Below, in pieces: positions 1 to 8,884 of a stretch of 32,176 nt of DNA. The notes below the pieces were generated by a model. That model was not told where the DNA came from and did no database searches. It worked only from the letters and a program-made list of their open reading frames with translations. This stretch comes from Paludibacter propionicigenes. Lineage in GTDB: Bacteria; Bacteroidota; Bacteroidia; Bacteroidales; JAFGXI01. The stretch lies in NCBI GenBank assembly GCA_020721655.1, contig DYMG01000026.1, positions 1 through 32,176 of the forward strand, in the 5' to 3' direction. A program made the translations under genes and the position numbers. Position 1 is the first letter of the stretch. The number at the start of each line of letters is the position of its first letter.

Positions 1-107
1 AAAAGCCCACGCACAAATAGCACATTTGGTTTTTGAGTAAATTGATAATAAAAGTTCAAATAATGTTTAAAACCAAAAGAGCTATTTCTTCCAACACACA
101 TCGTAAA

Positions 108-136
108 TTGATACCTTTACATCTTTATTAAATTTG
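108..136 (+). promoter_or_regulatory. Putative Bacteroidota promoter (TTG-N18-TAAATTTG) for the Abi_C/RhuM operon
   Basis: TTG at 108-110 and TAAATTTG at 129-136, matching the Bacteroidota -33 TTTG/-7 TAnnTTTG consensus. Lies upstream of a co-directional gene cluster. Confidence 0.45.
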
Positions 137-155
137 ACAATGACATTAAGAGGAA

Positions 156-254
156 ATGAAAGACAGAGTATTAAAATCCCAAATTGAATATTTATTTGAT
201 TTATACAACAAATACACTTCGCCCTTGTTTAACAAAAAGAAGATAAAGAAATAA
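156..254 (+). CDS. Small ORF (32 aa, MKDRVLKSQIEYLFDLYNKYTSPLFNKKKIKK), possible leader or small first gene of the operon
   Basis: ATG at 156, TAA at 252-254, directly abutting the next ORF. Lies between the predicted promoter and the Abi_C gene. Not in the supplied ORF track; translated by hand. Confidence 0.3.
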   Translation: MKDRVLKSQIEYLFDLYNKYTSPLFNKKKIKK

Positions 255-260
255 TTGCTT

Positions 261-1046
261 ATGGAAAATAGTATTTCTCCTAAATATCAAATGAAGTTAA
301 TTGTAGAGATTGAAAATAAACTTTGGGATATGTTCCCTTCCTCGAAATATAAGAATGTCGAATATTATATTAAAAAGTGGCATAAAGTAGACTATAATGA
401 ATTTAGCCATGAAGAGTGGCACAATTTTGAAATTTATACAAAAAATGATGGAAATATTGATTTATTATCTACACTTCATAATATTGGAGGAGATATATTA
501 TTGAAAATTGCGATTGATATTGGTGTTGAAACTCCAGATTTTATTCCATCAATACCTATTTTTAGAAACGAATTAAAAACAAATTTTGAAACAGCTTATC
601 AAACATTTGAAAAAGCATTTAAACTTATTGAAGAAAGTCCTGAAATTTCAATTGGGTTGGCAAATTCAACATTAGAAAGCATTATTAAGAGAATTCTTAG
701 TGACGAAAATTTAGCAGTAAAATTAAATACAAAGAAAACTTTATATGATTTAACAACAGATTTATTGAAAGAGTTTGAATTGTTTCCAAATAGTTCTATG
801 CCAAAAGAAATTAAGCAAATAGGAAGTTCTATGCTTTCTATTAATCAAGCTATTGAAAAATTAAGAAGTGAGAAAACTGATTTTCATGGTAAAACCTGTG
901 AAGATTATGTAATTAAAGACCCTATTTATGCTTACTTTATTGTTAATAGTATTGCAACTATTGGGTTATTTTTAAATTCATTTTTCAAATTGAAATATCC
1001 AACTGAAAATATTTTTGAAGTTAATCACGATGATTTACCTTTTTAA
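261..1046 (+). CDS. Abortive infection family protein (Abi_C-like C-terminal domain)
   Basis: ORF 255-1046. The first ATG is at 261; the 255 start is TTG. The C-terminal half (ANSTLESIIKRIL...LGSLRSEKTDFHG-like pattern: 'LANSTLESIIKRILSDEN...SMLSINQAIEKLRSEKTDFHG') resembles the Abi_C domain (PF14355). Confidence 0.65.
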   Translation: MENSISPKYQMKLIVEIENKLWDMFPSSKYKNVEYYIKKWHKVDYNEFSHEEWHNFEIYTKNDGNIDLLSTLHNIGGDILLKIAIDIGVETPDFIPSIPIFRNELKTNFETAYQTFEKAFKLIEESPEISIGLANSTLESIIKRILSDENLAVKLNTKKTLYDLTTDLLKEFELFPNSSMPKEIKQIGSSMLSINQAIEKLRSEKTDFHGKTCEDYVIKDPIYAYFIVNSIATIGLFLNSFFKLKYPTENIFEVNHDDLPF

Positions 1047-1048
1047 CT

Positions 1049-2050
1049 ATGCAAGAAAATAACTCACAAATAATCATTTATCAAACAGAGAGCGGAGAAA
1101 CCAAATTGGACGTTCGTTTTCAGGATGAAACCGTTTGGCTTACGCAAAAGTTGATGGCAGAGCTTTTTCAAACTACATCTCAAAATATCACTATCCATCT
1201 AAAAAATATTTTTGAAGAAGGCGAATTAGATGAGAATTCAACTTGTAAGGATTTCTTACAAGTTCAAAAAGAAGGTTCACGAGAAGTTAAACGAAAGCAA
1301 AAATTTTATAATCTTGATGCCATAATATCGGTAGGTTATAGAATTAAATCGCATGTTGCTACAAGGTTTAGGCAATGGGCTACTCAGCATATTCGCGAGT
1401 TTATTGTAAAAGGTTTTGTTTTAGATGATGAACGATTGAAAAATCCTGATTTACCTTTCGATTATTTCGAAGAACTCGAAAGACGAATACAAGATATTCG
1501 CACATCGGAAAAACGATTTTATCGAAAAATAACCGATATATATGCTACAAGCGTTGATTACGACCCAACATTAAACATCAGTATAGATTTCTTTAAAACA
1601 GTGCAAAATAAACTGCATTGGGCAATTACGGGCAAAACTGCATCGGAAATAATTACCGAAAGAGCCGATAGTTCTAAAGAAAATATGGGATTAACCACAT
1701 GGAGAGGCGATAAAATTAGAAAATCGGATGTTTCGATTGCCAAAAACTATCTTGAAGAAGAGGAATTGACTTCATTAAACAACTTGGTTGAACAATATTT
1801 GATTTTTGCACAAGGGCAAGCCATTCGAAGAATTCCAATGTATATGGAAGACTGGATTATAAAATTAAATGGATTCTTGACTTTAAACGACCGAGAAATA
1901 TTGAATAATGCAGGAAGTATTTCGCACGAATTAGCCAAAGAAAATGCAGTGCGAGAATACAAGAAATTCAAAGAAACACAGCAAAAAATGATTCCTGAAA
2001 GCGATTTTGACAAAGTGATTAAGAAGATAGAAACTAAAAAGAAGAAATAA
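1049..2050 (+). CDS. RhuM family (virulence RhuM-like) protein
   Basis: 333 aa. N-terminus 'IIIYQTESGETKLDVRFQDETVWLTQKLMAELFQTTSQNITIHLKNIFEEGEL' and 'YNLDAIISVGYRIKSHVATRFRQWATQHIREFIVKGFVLDDERLKNP' are characteristic of the RhuM family. Starts 2 nt after the Abi_C stop. Confidence 0.88.
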   Translation: MQENNSQIIIYQTESGETKLDVRFQDETVWLTQKLMAELFQTTSQNITIHLKNIFEEGELDENSTCKDFLQVQKEGSREVKRKQKFYNLDAIISVGYRIKSHVATRFRQWATQHIREFIVKGFVLDDERLKNPDLPFDYFEELERRIQDIRTSEKRFYRKITDIYATSVDYDPTLNISIDFFKTVQNKLHWAITGKTASEIITERADSSKENMGLTTWRGDKIRKSDVSIAKNYLEEEELTSLNNLVEQYLIFAQGQAIRRIPMYMEDWIIKLNGFLTLNDREILNNAGSISHELAKENAVREYKKFKETQQKMIPESDFDKVIKKIETKKKK

Positions 2051-2326
2051 AATGCCAACGCAAAAGCCATACACATTTGCAATCGCACAAGCTACCACAC
2101 AGTCCGAAATTGCAAAAGAGTATGTCTTGCTAACGCTGATTGAAAGAAAAGATGAAAAAAAGCACAAAAACCTACAAAGGCTATACCCAATAAGGGTTTT
2201 AGTGGTTATTTAAAAGTAAATGCAAGTAACTTAAATTAGTAATAAATTGAAACGGAAGCGCTTTGAAATCCCTTACAGGTCATAGCCAAAAAGTTCAAAC
2301 TATTTTATAAATTTACAATAGCTTAC

Positions 2327-2355
2327 CCCGATTTTAATCGGGAGTTTTTATTTTT
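2327..2355 (+). terminator. Rho-independent-type terminator
   Basis: CCCGATT-TT-AATCGGG hairpin (2327-2342) followed by AGTTTTTATTTTT. Confidence 0.6.
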
Positions 2356-2413
2356 ATAGCAGTTAAAAAATCAAAAAATATAACACAAAAATTATAAAAA
2401 CAAAATGGTTTTT

Positions 2414-2421
2414 TATCTTTG
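2414..2421 (+). promoter_or_regulatory. Putative -7 element (TATCTTTG) for tgt
   Basis: Matches TAnnTTTG. Lies 19 nt upstream of the ATG at 2440 and overlaps the ORF-track start at 2419, which argues for 2440 as the real start. Confidence 0.45.
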
Positions 2422-2439
2422 CTAACTTTTATAAACAAT

Positions 2440-3570
2440 ATGGAGTTTTCAATACAAATAAGAGATAAAGAAAGTAAAGCGAGAGCAGGAGTAATAAAAA
2501 CTTCACACGGAGAAATAAATACACCAATTTTTATGCCTGTAGGAACAGCAGGTAGCGTAAAAGGAGTGCATCAACATGAACTTACCGACGATATAAAAGC
2601 ACAAATAATTTTAGGAAATACCTATCATTTATATTTGCGACCAGGTATTGAAATTTTGAAGCAAGCAGGAGGTTTGCACAAATTTATAAATTGGGAAAAA
2701 CCAATTTTAACCGATAGTGGTGGTTACCAAGTGTTTTCGCTTTCGAGTAATAGAAAATTAACCGAAAAAGGAGCATTGTTTAGCTCTCATATTGATGGGT
2801 CAAAACATTTATTTACGCCAGAAAATGTAGTTGAAATTCAGCGAATTATAGGGTCAGATATAATGATGGCGTTAGACGAATGTACACCTTACCCATGCGA
2901 TTATGAATATGCTAAAAAGTCGATGCACCTTACTCACTCTTGGTTAGAAAGGGGAGTTAAGCATTTTAAATCAACAGATAATTTGTATTCACATTCACAA
3001 ACCTATTTTCCTATTGTACAAGGCAGTGTTTACAAAGATTTAAGAATACAATCTGCCGAATTTATAGCATCTCAAGAAATGGAAGGAAATGCTATAGGAG
3101 GCTTGTCGGTTGGCGAACCGGTTGAAGATATGTACGAAATGTTGCAAATTGTAAACAATATATTGCCAGAAAATAAGCCCAGATACCTTATGGGAGTGGG
3201 AACACCAATAAATATTTTAGAAGGAATTTCTCTTGGTACCGATATGTTCGATTGTGTAATGCCTACTAGAAATGGACGTAATGGAATGTTATTTACATCT
3301 GAAGGCATAATAAACATAAAAAATAAAAAATGGGAAAACGATTTTTCGCCAATAGACCCAAACGGAACATCGTATGTAGATAGCTTTTACACAAAAGCTT
3401 ACCTTAAACATTTGTTTAAAGCTAACGAATTGTTAGGTTTGCAAATTGCAAGCATTCATAATTTAGCTTTTTATTTGTGGCTTGTAACAGAAGCAAGAAA
3501 ACATATTATTGATGGCGATTTTACAAAATGGAAAAACATAATGATAAAAAAACTTGATTTTAGACTTTAG
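2440..3570 (+). CDS. tgt: Queuine tRNA-ribosyltransferase (tRNA-guanine transglycosylase)
   Basis: Motifs 'NTYHLYLRPG', 'LTDSGGYQVFSL', 'YLMGVGTP', 'FDCVMPTRNGRNG'. ORF track 2419-3570; the ATG at 2440 (MEFSIQ) fits better. Confidence 0.97.
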   Translation: MEFSIQIRDKESKARAGVIKTSHGEINTPIFMPVGTAGSVKGVHQHELTDDIKAQIILGNTYHLYLRPGIEILKQAGGLHKFINWEKPILTDSGGYQVFSLSSNRKLTEKGALFSSHIDGSKHLFTPENVVEIQRIIGSDIMMALDECTPYPCDYEYAKKSMHLTHSWLERGVKHFKSTDNLYSHSQTYFPIVQGSVYKDLRIQSAEFIASQEMEGNAIGGLSVGEPVEDMYEMLQIVNNILPENKPRYLMGVGTPINILEGISLGTDMFDCVMPTRNGRNGMLFTSEGIINIKNKKWENDFSPIDPNGTSYVDSFYTKAYLKHLFKANELLGLQIASIHNLAFYLWLVTEARKHIIDGDFTKWKNIMIKKLDFRL

Positions 3571-3573
3571 TTA

Positions 3574-4653
3574 ATGATAAAAAAACTTGATATCTATATA
3601 ATTAAAAAGTTTTTGGGAACATTTTTTTTCTCAATATTTGTATTCAGTTTTGTAATTATAATATTCGATTTATCGCAAAAAATTGAAGATTTTATAGAAA
3701 ATGAAGCACCAGTTCGAGCAATTATTTTCGATTATTACGTAAATTTTGTGCCATATTTTATAAATTTACTTTCCCCAATTTTTATTTTTATAGCAGTTAT
3801 TTTATTTACATCGAAATTGGCATCGAATACCGAAATTATTGCAGTATTAAGCTCAGGAACAAGTTATTTAAGGTTTTTACGCCCCTATTTTTTTTCAGCA
3901 ATAATTTTAGCAGGCTTGTCATTTACGCTTACAAATTACATTATTCCAATTGCCAATAAAAGTCGGTTAGCTTTTGAAGAGAAATATTATAGAGAAGAAA
4001 ATAGAAATTGGGATAGAAATATACATAAACAAATAGAACCGGGTATTTATGTGTATATGGAAAGCTATTCGGTTGAAAGTGATATTGGTTATAAATTTTC
4101 GATGGAAAAATTTGAAGGAAACAAAATTGTTTCAAAACTTCTTTCCGATTTTATTCAGTGGGATTCAACAATAAATAAATGGAAGATAAATAATTATTTA
4201 ATAAGAAATTTTGATGGAGTTAAAGAAACAATAATTAAAGGAAATGTAATAGATACAACATTGAATATTACGCCATTCGATTTTAAGGTTAGAGATAATT
4301 ATGTTGAAACCATGAACTTAAATCAGTTAAACGATTATATTGAGAAAAAGAAATTACAGGGAGCCGAAAATATTGCACAGTTGAAAATATATAAATATCA
4401 GCGAATTGCATCGCCATTTGCAGCGTTTATTTTAACACTAATAGGTGTTGCACTTTCGTCGAGAAAAGTTAGGGGTGGAATAGGAGCACACATGGGCTTT
4501 GGTTTATTACTTAGTGCAGCTTACATTCTTTTTATGCAAGTGTCTAATAATTTAGCAATTGGCAGTGGGTTTAATCCAATTTTTGCAGTCTGGATTCCAA
4601 ATATTTTATTTTTTCTGGTAGGTATTTATCTTTATTATAAGGCACCTAAATAG
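3574..4653 (+). CDS. LptF/LptG (YjgP/YjgQ) family permease
   Basis: 'KLDIYIIKKFLGTFFFSIFVFSFVIIIFDLSQKIEDFI' N-terminus and C-terminal TM segments 'SRKVRGGIGAHMGFGLLLSAAYILFMQ...NPIFAVWIPNILFF' are typical of the family. Confidence 0.92.
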   Translation: MIKKLDIYIIKKFLGTFFFSIFVFSFVIIIFDLSQKIEDFIENEAPVRAIIFDYYVNFVPYFINLLSPIFIFIAVILFTSKLASNTEIIAVLSSGTSYLRFLRPYFFSAIILAGLSFTLTNYIIPIANKSRLAFEEKYYREENRNWDRNIHKQIEPGIYVYMESYSVESDIGYKFSMEKFEGNKIVSKLLSDFIQWDSTINKWKINNYLIRNFDGVKETIIKGNVIDTTLNITPFDFKVRDNYVETMNLNQLNDYIEKKKLQGAENIAQLKIYKYQRIASPFAAFILTLIGVALSSRKVRGGIGAHMGFGLLLSAAYILFMQVSNNLAIGSGFNPIFAVWIPNILFFLVGIYLYYKAPK

Positions 4654-4670
4654 ATTTTAGGTTGTTAATT
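4644..4670. terminator. Possible hairpin terminator between convergent genes
   Basis: ACCTAAA-TAGAT-TTTAGGT perfect 7-bp stem (4644-4662). The lptG-type stop codon (TAG 4651-4653) sits in the loop. Only a weak T-tract. Confidence 0.3.
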
Positions 4671-5408
4671 TAAATAGTACTTTAAATTTATGGCAAGATA
4701 ATTTCCAGAGGCATCAATATATGCTATTTTAGTGCCGTAATCGTTGGTAATAACAACGTGAATAATGTCAATAAGGTGCATTTTGTATGAAGCTCCTAAG
4801 TAAAAAATGCCAGAATTTTTAGTTCTAAGTTCTAATCCAACATTAAATAACATTCCGGGCAAAATAAACACTCGTCGTTGCCCATAAAAGTTGTTTTTAT
4901 AAATATCGGTGGGGTAAAATTCAAAACCTTGTCCACCACCAATGTTCATATAAATATTTTCAGATAATCTCAAAAAACCTTGAGCAATTATAGGTATTTC
5001 GTAGGCTATAAAGTGTAATTCTTCGCTTTTTTCTACATAGCTATAAATTCCTTGAGAAGTAGAAAGGTCAAAATACATTAATGAAGCAATTTTCACTTTT
5101 GCATCATAATTACGGCGAATAAAATTTATACCAGTTTGTAATGAAAATCGTTTAGTAAAATTATGACGAATTTCCACCCCAAAAACATATCCAAAATCCT
5201 GATTGACTTCCATTTGCAATGAATCGACTGTTCCTCGTCTGTCGTTATTTTGTATTAGTTTTGTAGGTATAGTTGGGTTGAATGTTATGCCAAAAAATGT
5301 TTCTTTTCCAATAATTTTGTTTTTTTTATCTTCGGTTGTTTGTGAAAATAAATTAATAGAAATTACAGTGAATATAAAAATTAGTAATATTTTATTTTTT
5401 ATTTTCAT
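4665..5408 (-). CDS. Outer membrane beta-barrel (porin family) protein
   Basis: N-terminal signal peptide, 'ETFFGITFNPTIPTKLI', beta-barrel-like alternating strands, aromatic C-terminus 'AINLKYYLN'. Confidence 0.65.
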   Translation of the reverse strand: MKIKNKILLIFIFTVISINLFSQTTEDKKNKIIGKETFFGITFNPTIPTKLIQNNDRRGTVDSLQMEVNQDFGYVFGVEIRHNFTKRFSLQTGINFIRRNYDAKVKIASLMYFDLSTSQGIYSYVEKSEELHFIAYEIPIIAQGFLRLSENIYMNIGGGQGFEFYPTDIYKNNFYGQRRVFILPGMLFNVGLELRTKNSGIFYLGASYKMHLIDIIHVVITNDYGTKIAYIDASGNYLAINLKYYLN

Positions 5409-5967
5409 ATAAATTTAAGTGAGCTATTTCAAGTTGTTTATACCATTCTGTACCAAATTTGCGTATTAGAGGCTCTTTAAGAAATTTAAAAACAGGAACG
5501 CCTAATTGTTTACCGTAAGTTAAGGCTGGTTTGCAAATATCCCAAGAATGGTAATTAACAGCAGTGAATTTTTTGTATTTGGTAATTCTTATAGGATATA
5601 GATGGCAAGAAATAGGTTTAATGAAATCGATTTTTTTGTTATTATATGCAATTTCTATTGCACATTTTGCAATGTTTCCATCAAAAACAACAAAAACACA
5701 ATCTTTATTGTTTATTAGGTTTGTTACTTTTTCGCCTTCACTATCAATTGTATATAAACCATTTTCCAGAATTTCTTTTTTGCAAGGTTCTGTTATGTAT
5801 GGTTCTATTTTTTTGTAATTTGTTTCAAGGAAATCTATTTCTTCATCAGATAATGGAGCTCCTGAGTCGCCATCAATACAACAATTCCCTTTACAACTTT
5901 CTAAATTACAAACAAAGTGTTTTTCTAAAACATCTAAACTTATTATGGTGTTGTCTATTTGTAGCAT
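5392..5967 (-). CDS. DUF3109 family protein
   Basis: 'FVCNLESCKGNCCIDGDSGAPLSDEEI' Cys-rich N-terminus and 'CHLYPIRI' are characteristic. Overlaps the downstream OMP start by 17 nt. Confidence 0.85.
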   Translation of the reverse strand: MLQIDNTIISLDVLEKHFVCNLESCKGNCCIDGDSGAPLSDEEIDFLETNYKKIEPYITEPCKKEILENGLYTIDSEGEKVTNLINNKDCVFVVFDGNIAKCAIEIAYNNKKIDFIKPISCHLYPIRITKYKKFTAVNYHSWDICKPALTYGKQLGVPVFKFLKEPLIRKFGTEWYKQLEIAHLNLYENKK

Positions 5968-5969
5968 TT

Positions 5970-7478
5970 TTATTCTATAATTAGCGAATTTCCAGTCATT
6001 TCTATTGGCTTTTCAATTCCCATAATGTTTAGAATTGTAGGTGCAACATCGGCTAAAACGCCATTTTTAACTTTTTCGTATTTGTTAGAAACTAAGATGA
6101 ATGGGACAGGGTTAAGTGAGTGCTGAGTGTTCGGACTTCCATCTTCGTTTATTTCGTAGTCGCTGTTGCCGTGGTCTGCAATTATTATTGATTGGTAGTT
6201 ATTTTCTAATGCGGTAGTTATTACATCTTTAACGCAGGTATCAACTACTTCAACTGCTTTTAAAACTGCGTTGTAAAAACCTGTATGTCCAACCATATCG
6301 CCGTTTGCAAAATTTACAATAATAAGGTTTTGTTTTTGTGATTTTATTTCACGAATTAGCTCATCTCTAACTAAATACGCACTCATTTCTGGTTGCAAAT
6401 CGTAGGTTGCAACTTTTGGCGATGGTATTAGAATTCGTTTTTCGTTTTCAAATTCGTGCTCTCTGCCACCTGAAAAGAAGAATGTTACGTGAGCATATTT
6501 TTCTGTTTCGGCAATTCTAAGCTGGTTCAGTCCTAGTTTTGATACAATTTCTCCAATTGTATTTTTAAGGTTGTCTTTTCTGAAAAATATGTTAATTCCT
6601 TTAAAATCGGCATTATACTCGGTCATTGTATAAAATTTTAGAGGAATGGTTTTCATATCAAAATCAGGAAAGTTTTGTTGTGTAAAAACAGTTGTAAACT
6701 CTCTTAGTCGGTCGGTTCTAAAGTTAAAGCAAATCACAACATCGTTTTCTTCAATTTTGGCTTGTGCATTTATGTTTATAATTGGCATTAAAAATTCGTC
6801 GGTTATGTTGTTTTCGTACGATTGTTTTATTGCAGATATTATATTGTTGGTTTTTTCTCCTTCAAGTTTTGTGTATAAGTTGTAAGCTATTTTTATTCGT
6901 TCCCATCGTTTGTCTCTATCCATAGCGTAGTAACGACCAATTACTGATGCTATTTTGCCGGTTGTTTTGTTAAGTTCTGTTTCTAAGTTTTCAATAAATT
7001 TTAATCCGCTTTTTGGGTCGGTGTCTCTTCCGTCGGTAATTGCGTGAATAAACACATCTTTAAGTGAGTAATTGTTGGCTATTTCGCAGAGTTTATACAG
7101 GTGTTCTAACGATGAGTGAACGCCACCATCGGACACTAAGCCTACAAAATGTACTTTTTTACTATTTTCTTTTGCGTAAGTGAAAGCTTCTTTAATTTCT
7201 GCAATTTCTGATATTGAATTGTCTGTAATTGAGTTGTTTATGCGTACTAAGTCTTGGTATAAAATTCTGCCGGCACCTATGTTTAAATGACCAACTTCCG
7301 AGTTTCCCATTTGCCCTTCTGGTAACCCAACGTTTAGCCCATCGGTTCTTAGTTGCGAATTTGGGTATTTTTTTATTAAGCTATTTATAAATTTTGGATT
7401 TCCGTTATAAATTGCGTCCGATTTGGTTTTATTGCCTATTCCCCAGCCGTCGAGTATTATGAGTATTGAGTTTTCCAT
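5970..7478 (-). CDS. gpmI: 2,3-bisphosphoglycerate-independent phosphoglycerate mutase
   Basis: 'LIILDGWGIG', 'QMGNSEVGHLNIGAGRI', 'DGRDTDPKSG', 'IIADHGNSD'. ORF track starts at 7496; MENSILIILDGWG starts at 7478. Confidence 0.97.
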   Translation of the reverse strand: MENSILIILDGWGIGNKTKSDAIYNGNPKFINSLIKKYPNSQLRTDGLNVGLPEGQMGNSEVGHLNIGAGRILYQDLVRINNSITDNSISEIAEIKEAFTYAKENSKKVHFVGLVSDGGVHSSLEHLYKLCEIANNYSLKDVFIHAITDGRDTDPKSGLKFIENLETELNKTTGKIASVIGRYYAMDRDKRWERIKIAYNLYTKLEGEKTNNIISAIKQSYENNITDEFLMPIININAQAKIEENDVVICFNFRTDRLREFTTVFTQQNFPDFDMKTIPLKFYTMTEYNADFKGINIFFRKDNLKNTIGEIVSKLGLNQLRIAETEKYAHVTFFFSGGREHEFENEKRILIPSPKVATYDLQPEMSAYLVRDELIREIKSQKQNLIIVNFANGDMVGHTGFYNAVLKAVEVVDTCVKDVITTALENNYQSIIIADHGNSDYEINEDGSPNTQHSLNPVPFILVSNKYEKVKNGVLADVAPTILNIMGIEKPIEMTGNSLIIE

Positions 7479-7495
7479 TTTTTGAAATTTAATCA

Positions 7496-7503
7496 CAAAA
7501 TTA
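7496..7503 (-). promoter_or_regulatory. Putative -7 element (TAATTTTG on - strand) for gpmI
   Basis: CAAAATTA on + strand, 17 nt upstream of the ATG at 7478. Confidence 0.35.
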
Positions 7504-7520
7504 TGTTTTTATAATCATTA

Positions 7521-7559
7521 TAAAAAAGAAAAGGATACTGTTTTTTTTTAAAAGTATCC
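7521..7559 (-). terminator. Rho-independent-type terminator for the beta-helix gene
   Basis: GGATACT/AGTATCC stem (7533-7539 / 7553-7559). On the - strand it is followed by TTTTCTTTTTT. Confidence 0.65.
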
Positions 7560-7584
7560 GATTAATTTTACGTTTGGAATTTTT

Positions 7585-8763
7585 TTATTCTTGAAATATT
7601 TCGCCTAATTCGTTGTTGTAGAATGTGTTATTTGTTAAGGTTGGTGTAGATAGGCTATCTACAAATATTCCGTATCCTTTTGCGTAATTTATGTTGCAAT
7701 TAGACACTGTTATGTTCGAGTAGGTTTTATTGAAAACAATGTTTGCGGTTTTGTAGTCGTTTATTCCGCCAAATTCTATAACGCAATGGTCAATTTTGCA
7801 ACCGTGGCTTGCACCTTCTGCAAAAATTATTCCTGACCAATCGCCGGGTTGTTTTGTGCTTTCGCTTGATGTAAAAGTTATTAGGCTGTCTTCTGTGCCA
7901 ATAGCTACAAGTGTTCCGCTTGTATTTCCGGTACCTATCGAAAATTTTGCTCCTTCTTTAAATTCTATTGTGTTTCCTGCGTCAATAATAAGTTTGCTAC
8001 CCGGTGCACTATAAACATTTACTGTTCCTTCAATAACGTAAGGTACTTTTTGAAAAAGCCATTTTTTTGAGTATTCTTGGTTAAAATCGTTGCCTTTTAC
8101 AAGAATTGGGCTACCTTCAATATTGTTATTTGTTCCAATAGTGTGAGCATTGTTTGCATAAACACAAATAGCTTCTTTGTCGCAATTTCTAATTGTGTTT
8201 GATTTAAAGCTGGCAAACGATGCAAGGTTGTCTAAATCAACACCTCTGTTGCCGGAGTATTCTATTGTGCAATTTTCTATGCTTACAGAACAGTTGTTAA
8301 TATCTATTATGGCATTGTCTCCAGAAAGTCCACCACCGAAAGCGAAATTGCAGTATTTTAATGTTGAGCCAGAACCTGTTCCAGATGTAAATTTAATGTT
8401 GTTCCAATCGCCAGAATTTGGGTAGTAATTTGTTGATGTAAATTTTATTGGTTGAGATGGGGTTCCAATTGCAATAAGTTTTGCTCCTTCTTGGTGAAAT
8501 CCAAAAACTAAACTACTATTATCTGTAAATTTTAATGTTACGCCGGGTTCAATTGTTAGGGTAACTCCATCTATGTAAATTGTTCCGTCAATTGTGTATG
8601 TTTTCCCAGCTTCCATTGTGGCATCGTAATTTATGTTTGTGGAAACATTTGTACTTAAGGTTTGTTTTGGTTGCGTTAATTCTTCTGTATCTTTTTTGCA
8701 AGAAACAAATGATATTATAAATATTAGTATTAAAGAATAAAATTTCAATAAAAAGTTGCTCAT
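7585..8763 (-). CDS. Lipoprotein with right-handed parallel beta-helix repeats
   Basis: Lipobox-like 'FIISFVSCKKD'. Repeats such as 'GVTLTIEPGVTLKFTDNSSLVFGFHQEGAKLIAIGTPSQPIKFTS' and 'IENCTIEYSGNRGVDL'. Confidence 0.85.
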   Translation of the reverse strand: MSNFLLKFYSLILIFIISFVSCKKDTEELTQPKQTLSTNVSTNINYDATMEAGKTYTIDGTIYIDGVTLTIEPGVTLKFTDNSSLVFGFHQEGAKLIAIGTPSQPIKFTSTNYYPNSGDWNNIKFTSGTGSGSTLKYCNFAFGGGLSGDNAIIDINNCSVSIENCTIEYSGNRGVDLDNLASFASFKSNTIRNCDKEAICVYANNAHTIGTNNNIEGSPILVKGNDFNQEYSKKWLFQKVPYVIEGTVNVYSAPGSKLIIDAGNTIEFKEGAKFSIGTGNTSGTLVAIGTEDSLITFTSSESTKQPGDWSGIIFAEGASHGCKIDHCVIEFGGINDYKTANIVFNKTYSNITVSNCNINYAKGYGIFVDSLSTPTLTNNTFYNNELGEIFQE

Positions 8764-8783
8764 TTTTTAAAGTTTGATTTATA

Positions 8784-8812
8784 CAAATATAGGTTTTAAT
8801 ATTTATATACAA
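8784..8812 (-). promoter_or_regulatory. Putative promoter TTG-N18-TATATTTG for the beta-helix lipoprotein
   Basis: - strand TATATTTG (8791-8784) with TTG (8812-8810) upstream. Confidence 0.4.
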
Positions 8813-8884
8813 TAGAGTATTTGTTAACATCTTTTTGTTAATATCATTTCGTACTTTAATTGTGTAATAAATTAGAGTTTAAAG

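Noticed and set aside
1558-2167. - strand ORFs 1558-1743, 1747-2088 and 1931-2167
   Set aside because: Antisense to the well-supported RhuM gene, no recognisable domains, AT-rich shadow frames.
5203-5984. + strand ORFs 5203-5412, 5564-5818 and 5646-5984
   Set aside because: Antisense to the OMP/DUF3109 genes. Composition typical of shadow ORFs in AT-rich DNA (Phe/Leu/Ile/Cys-rich).
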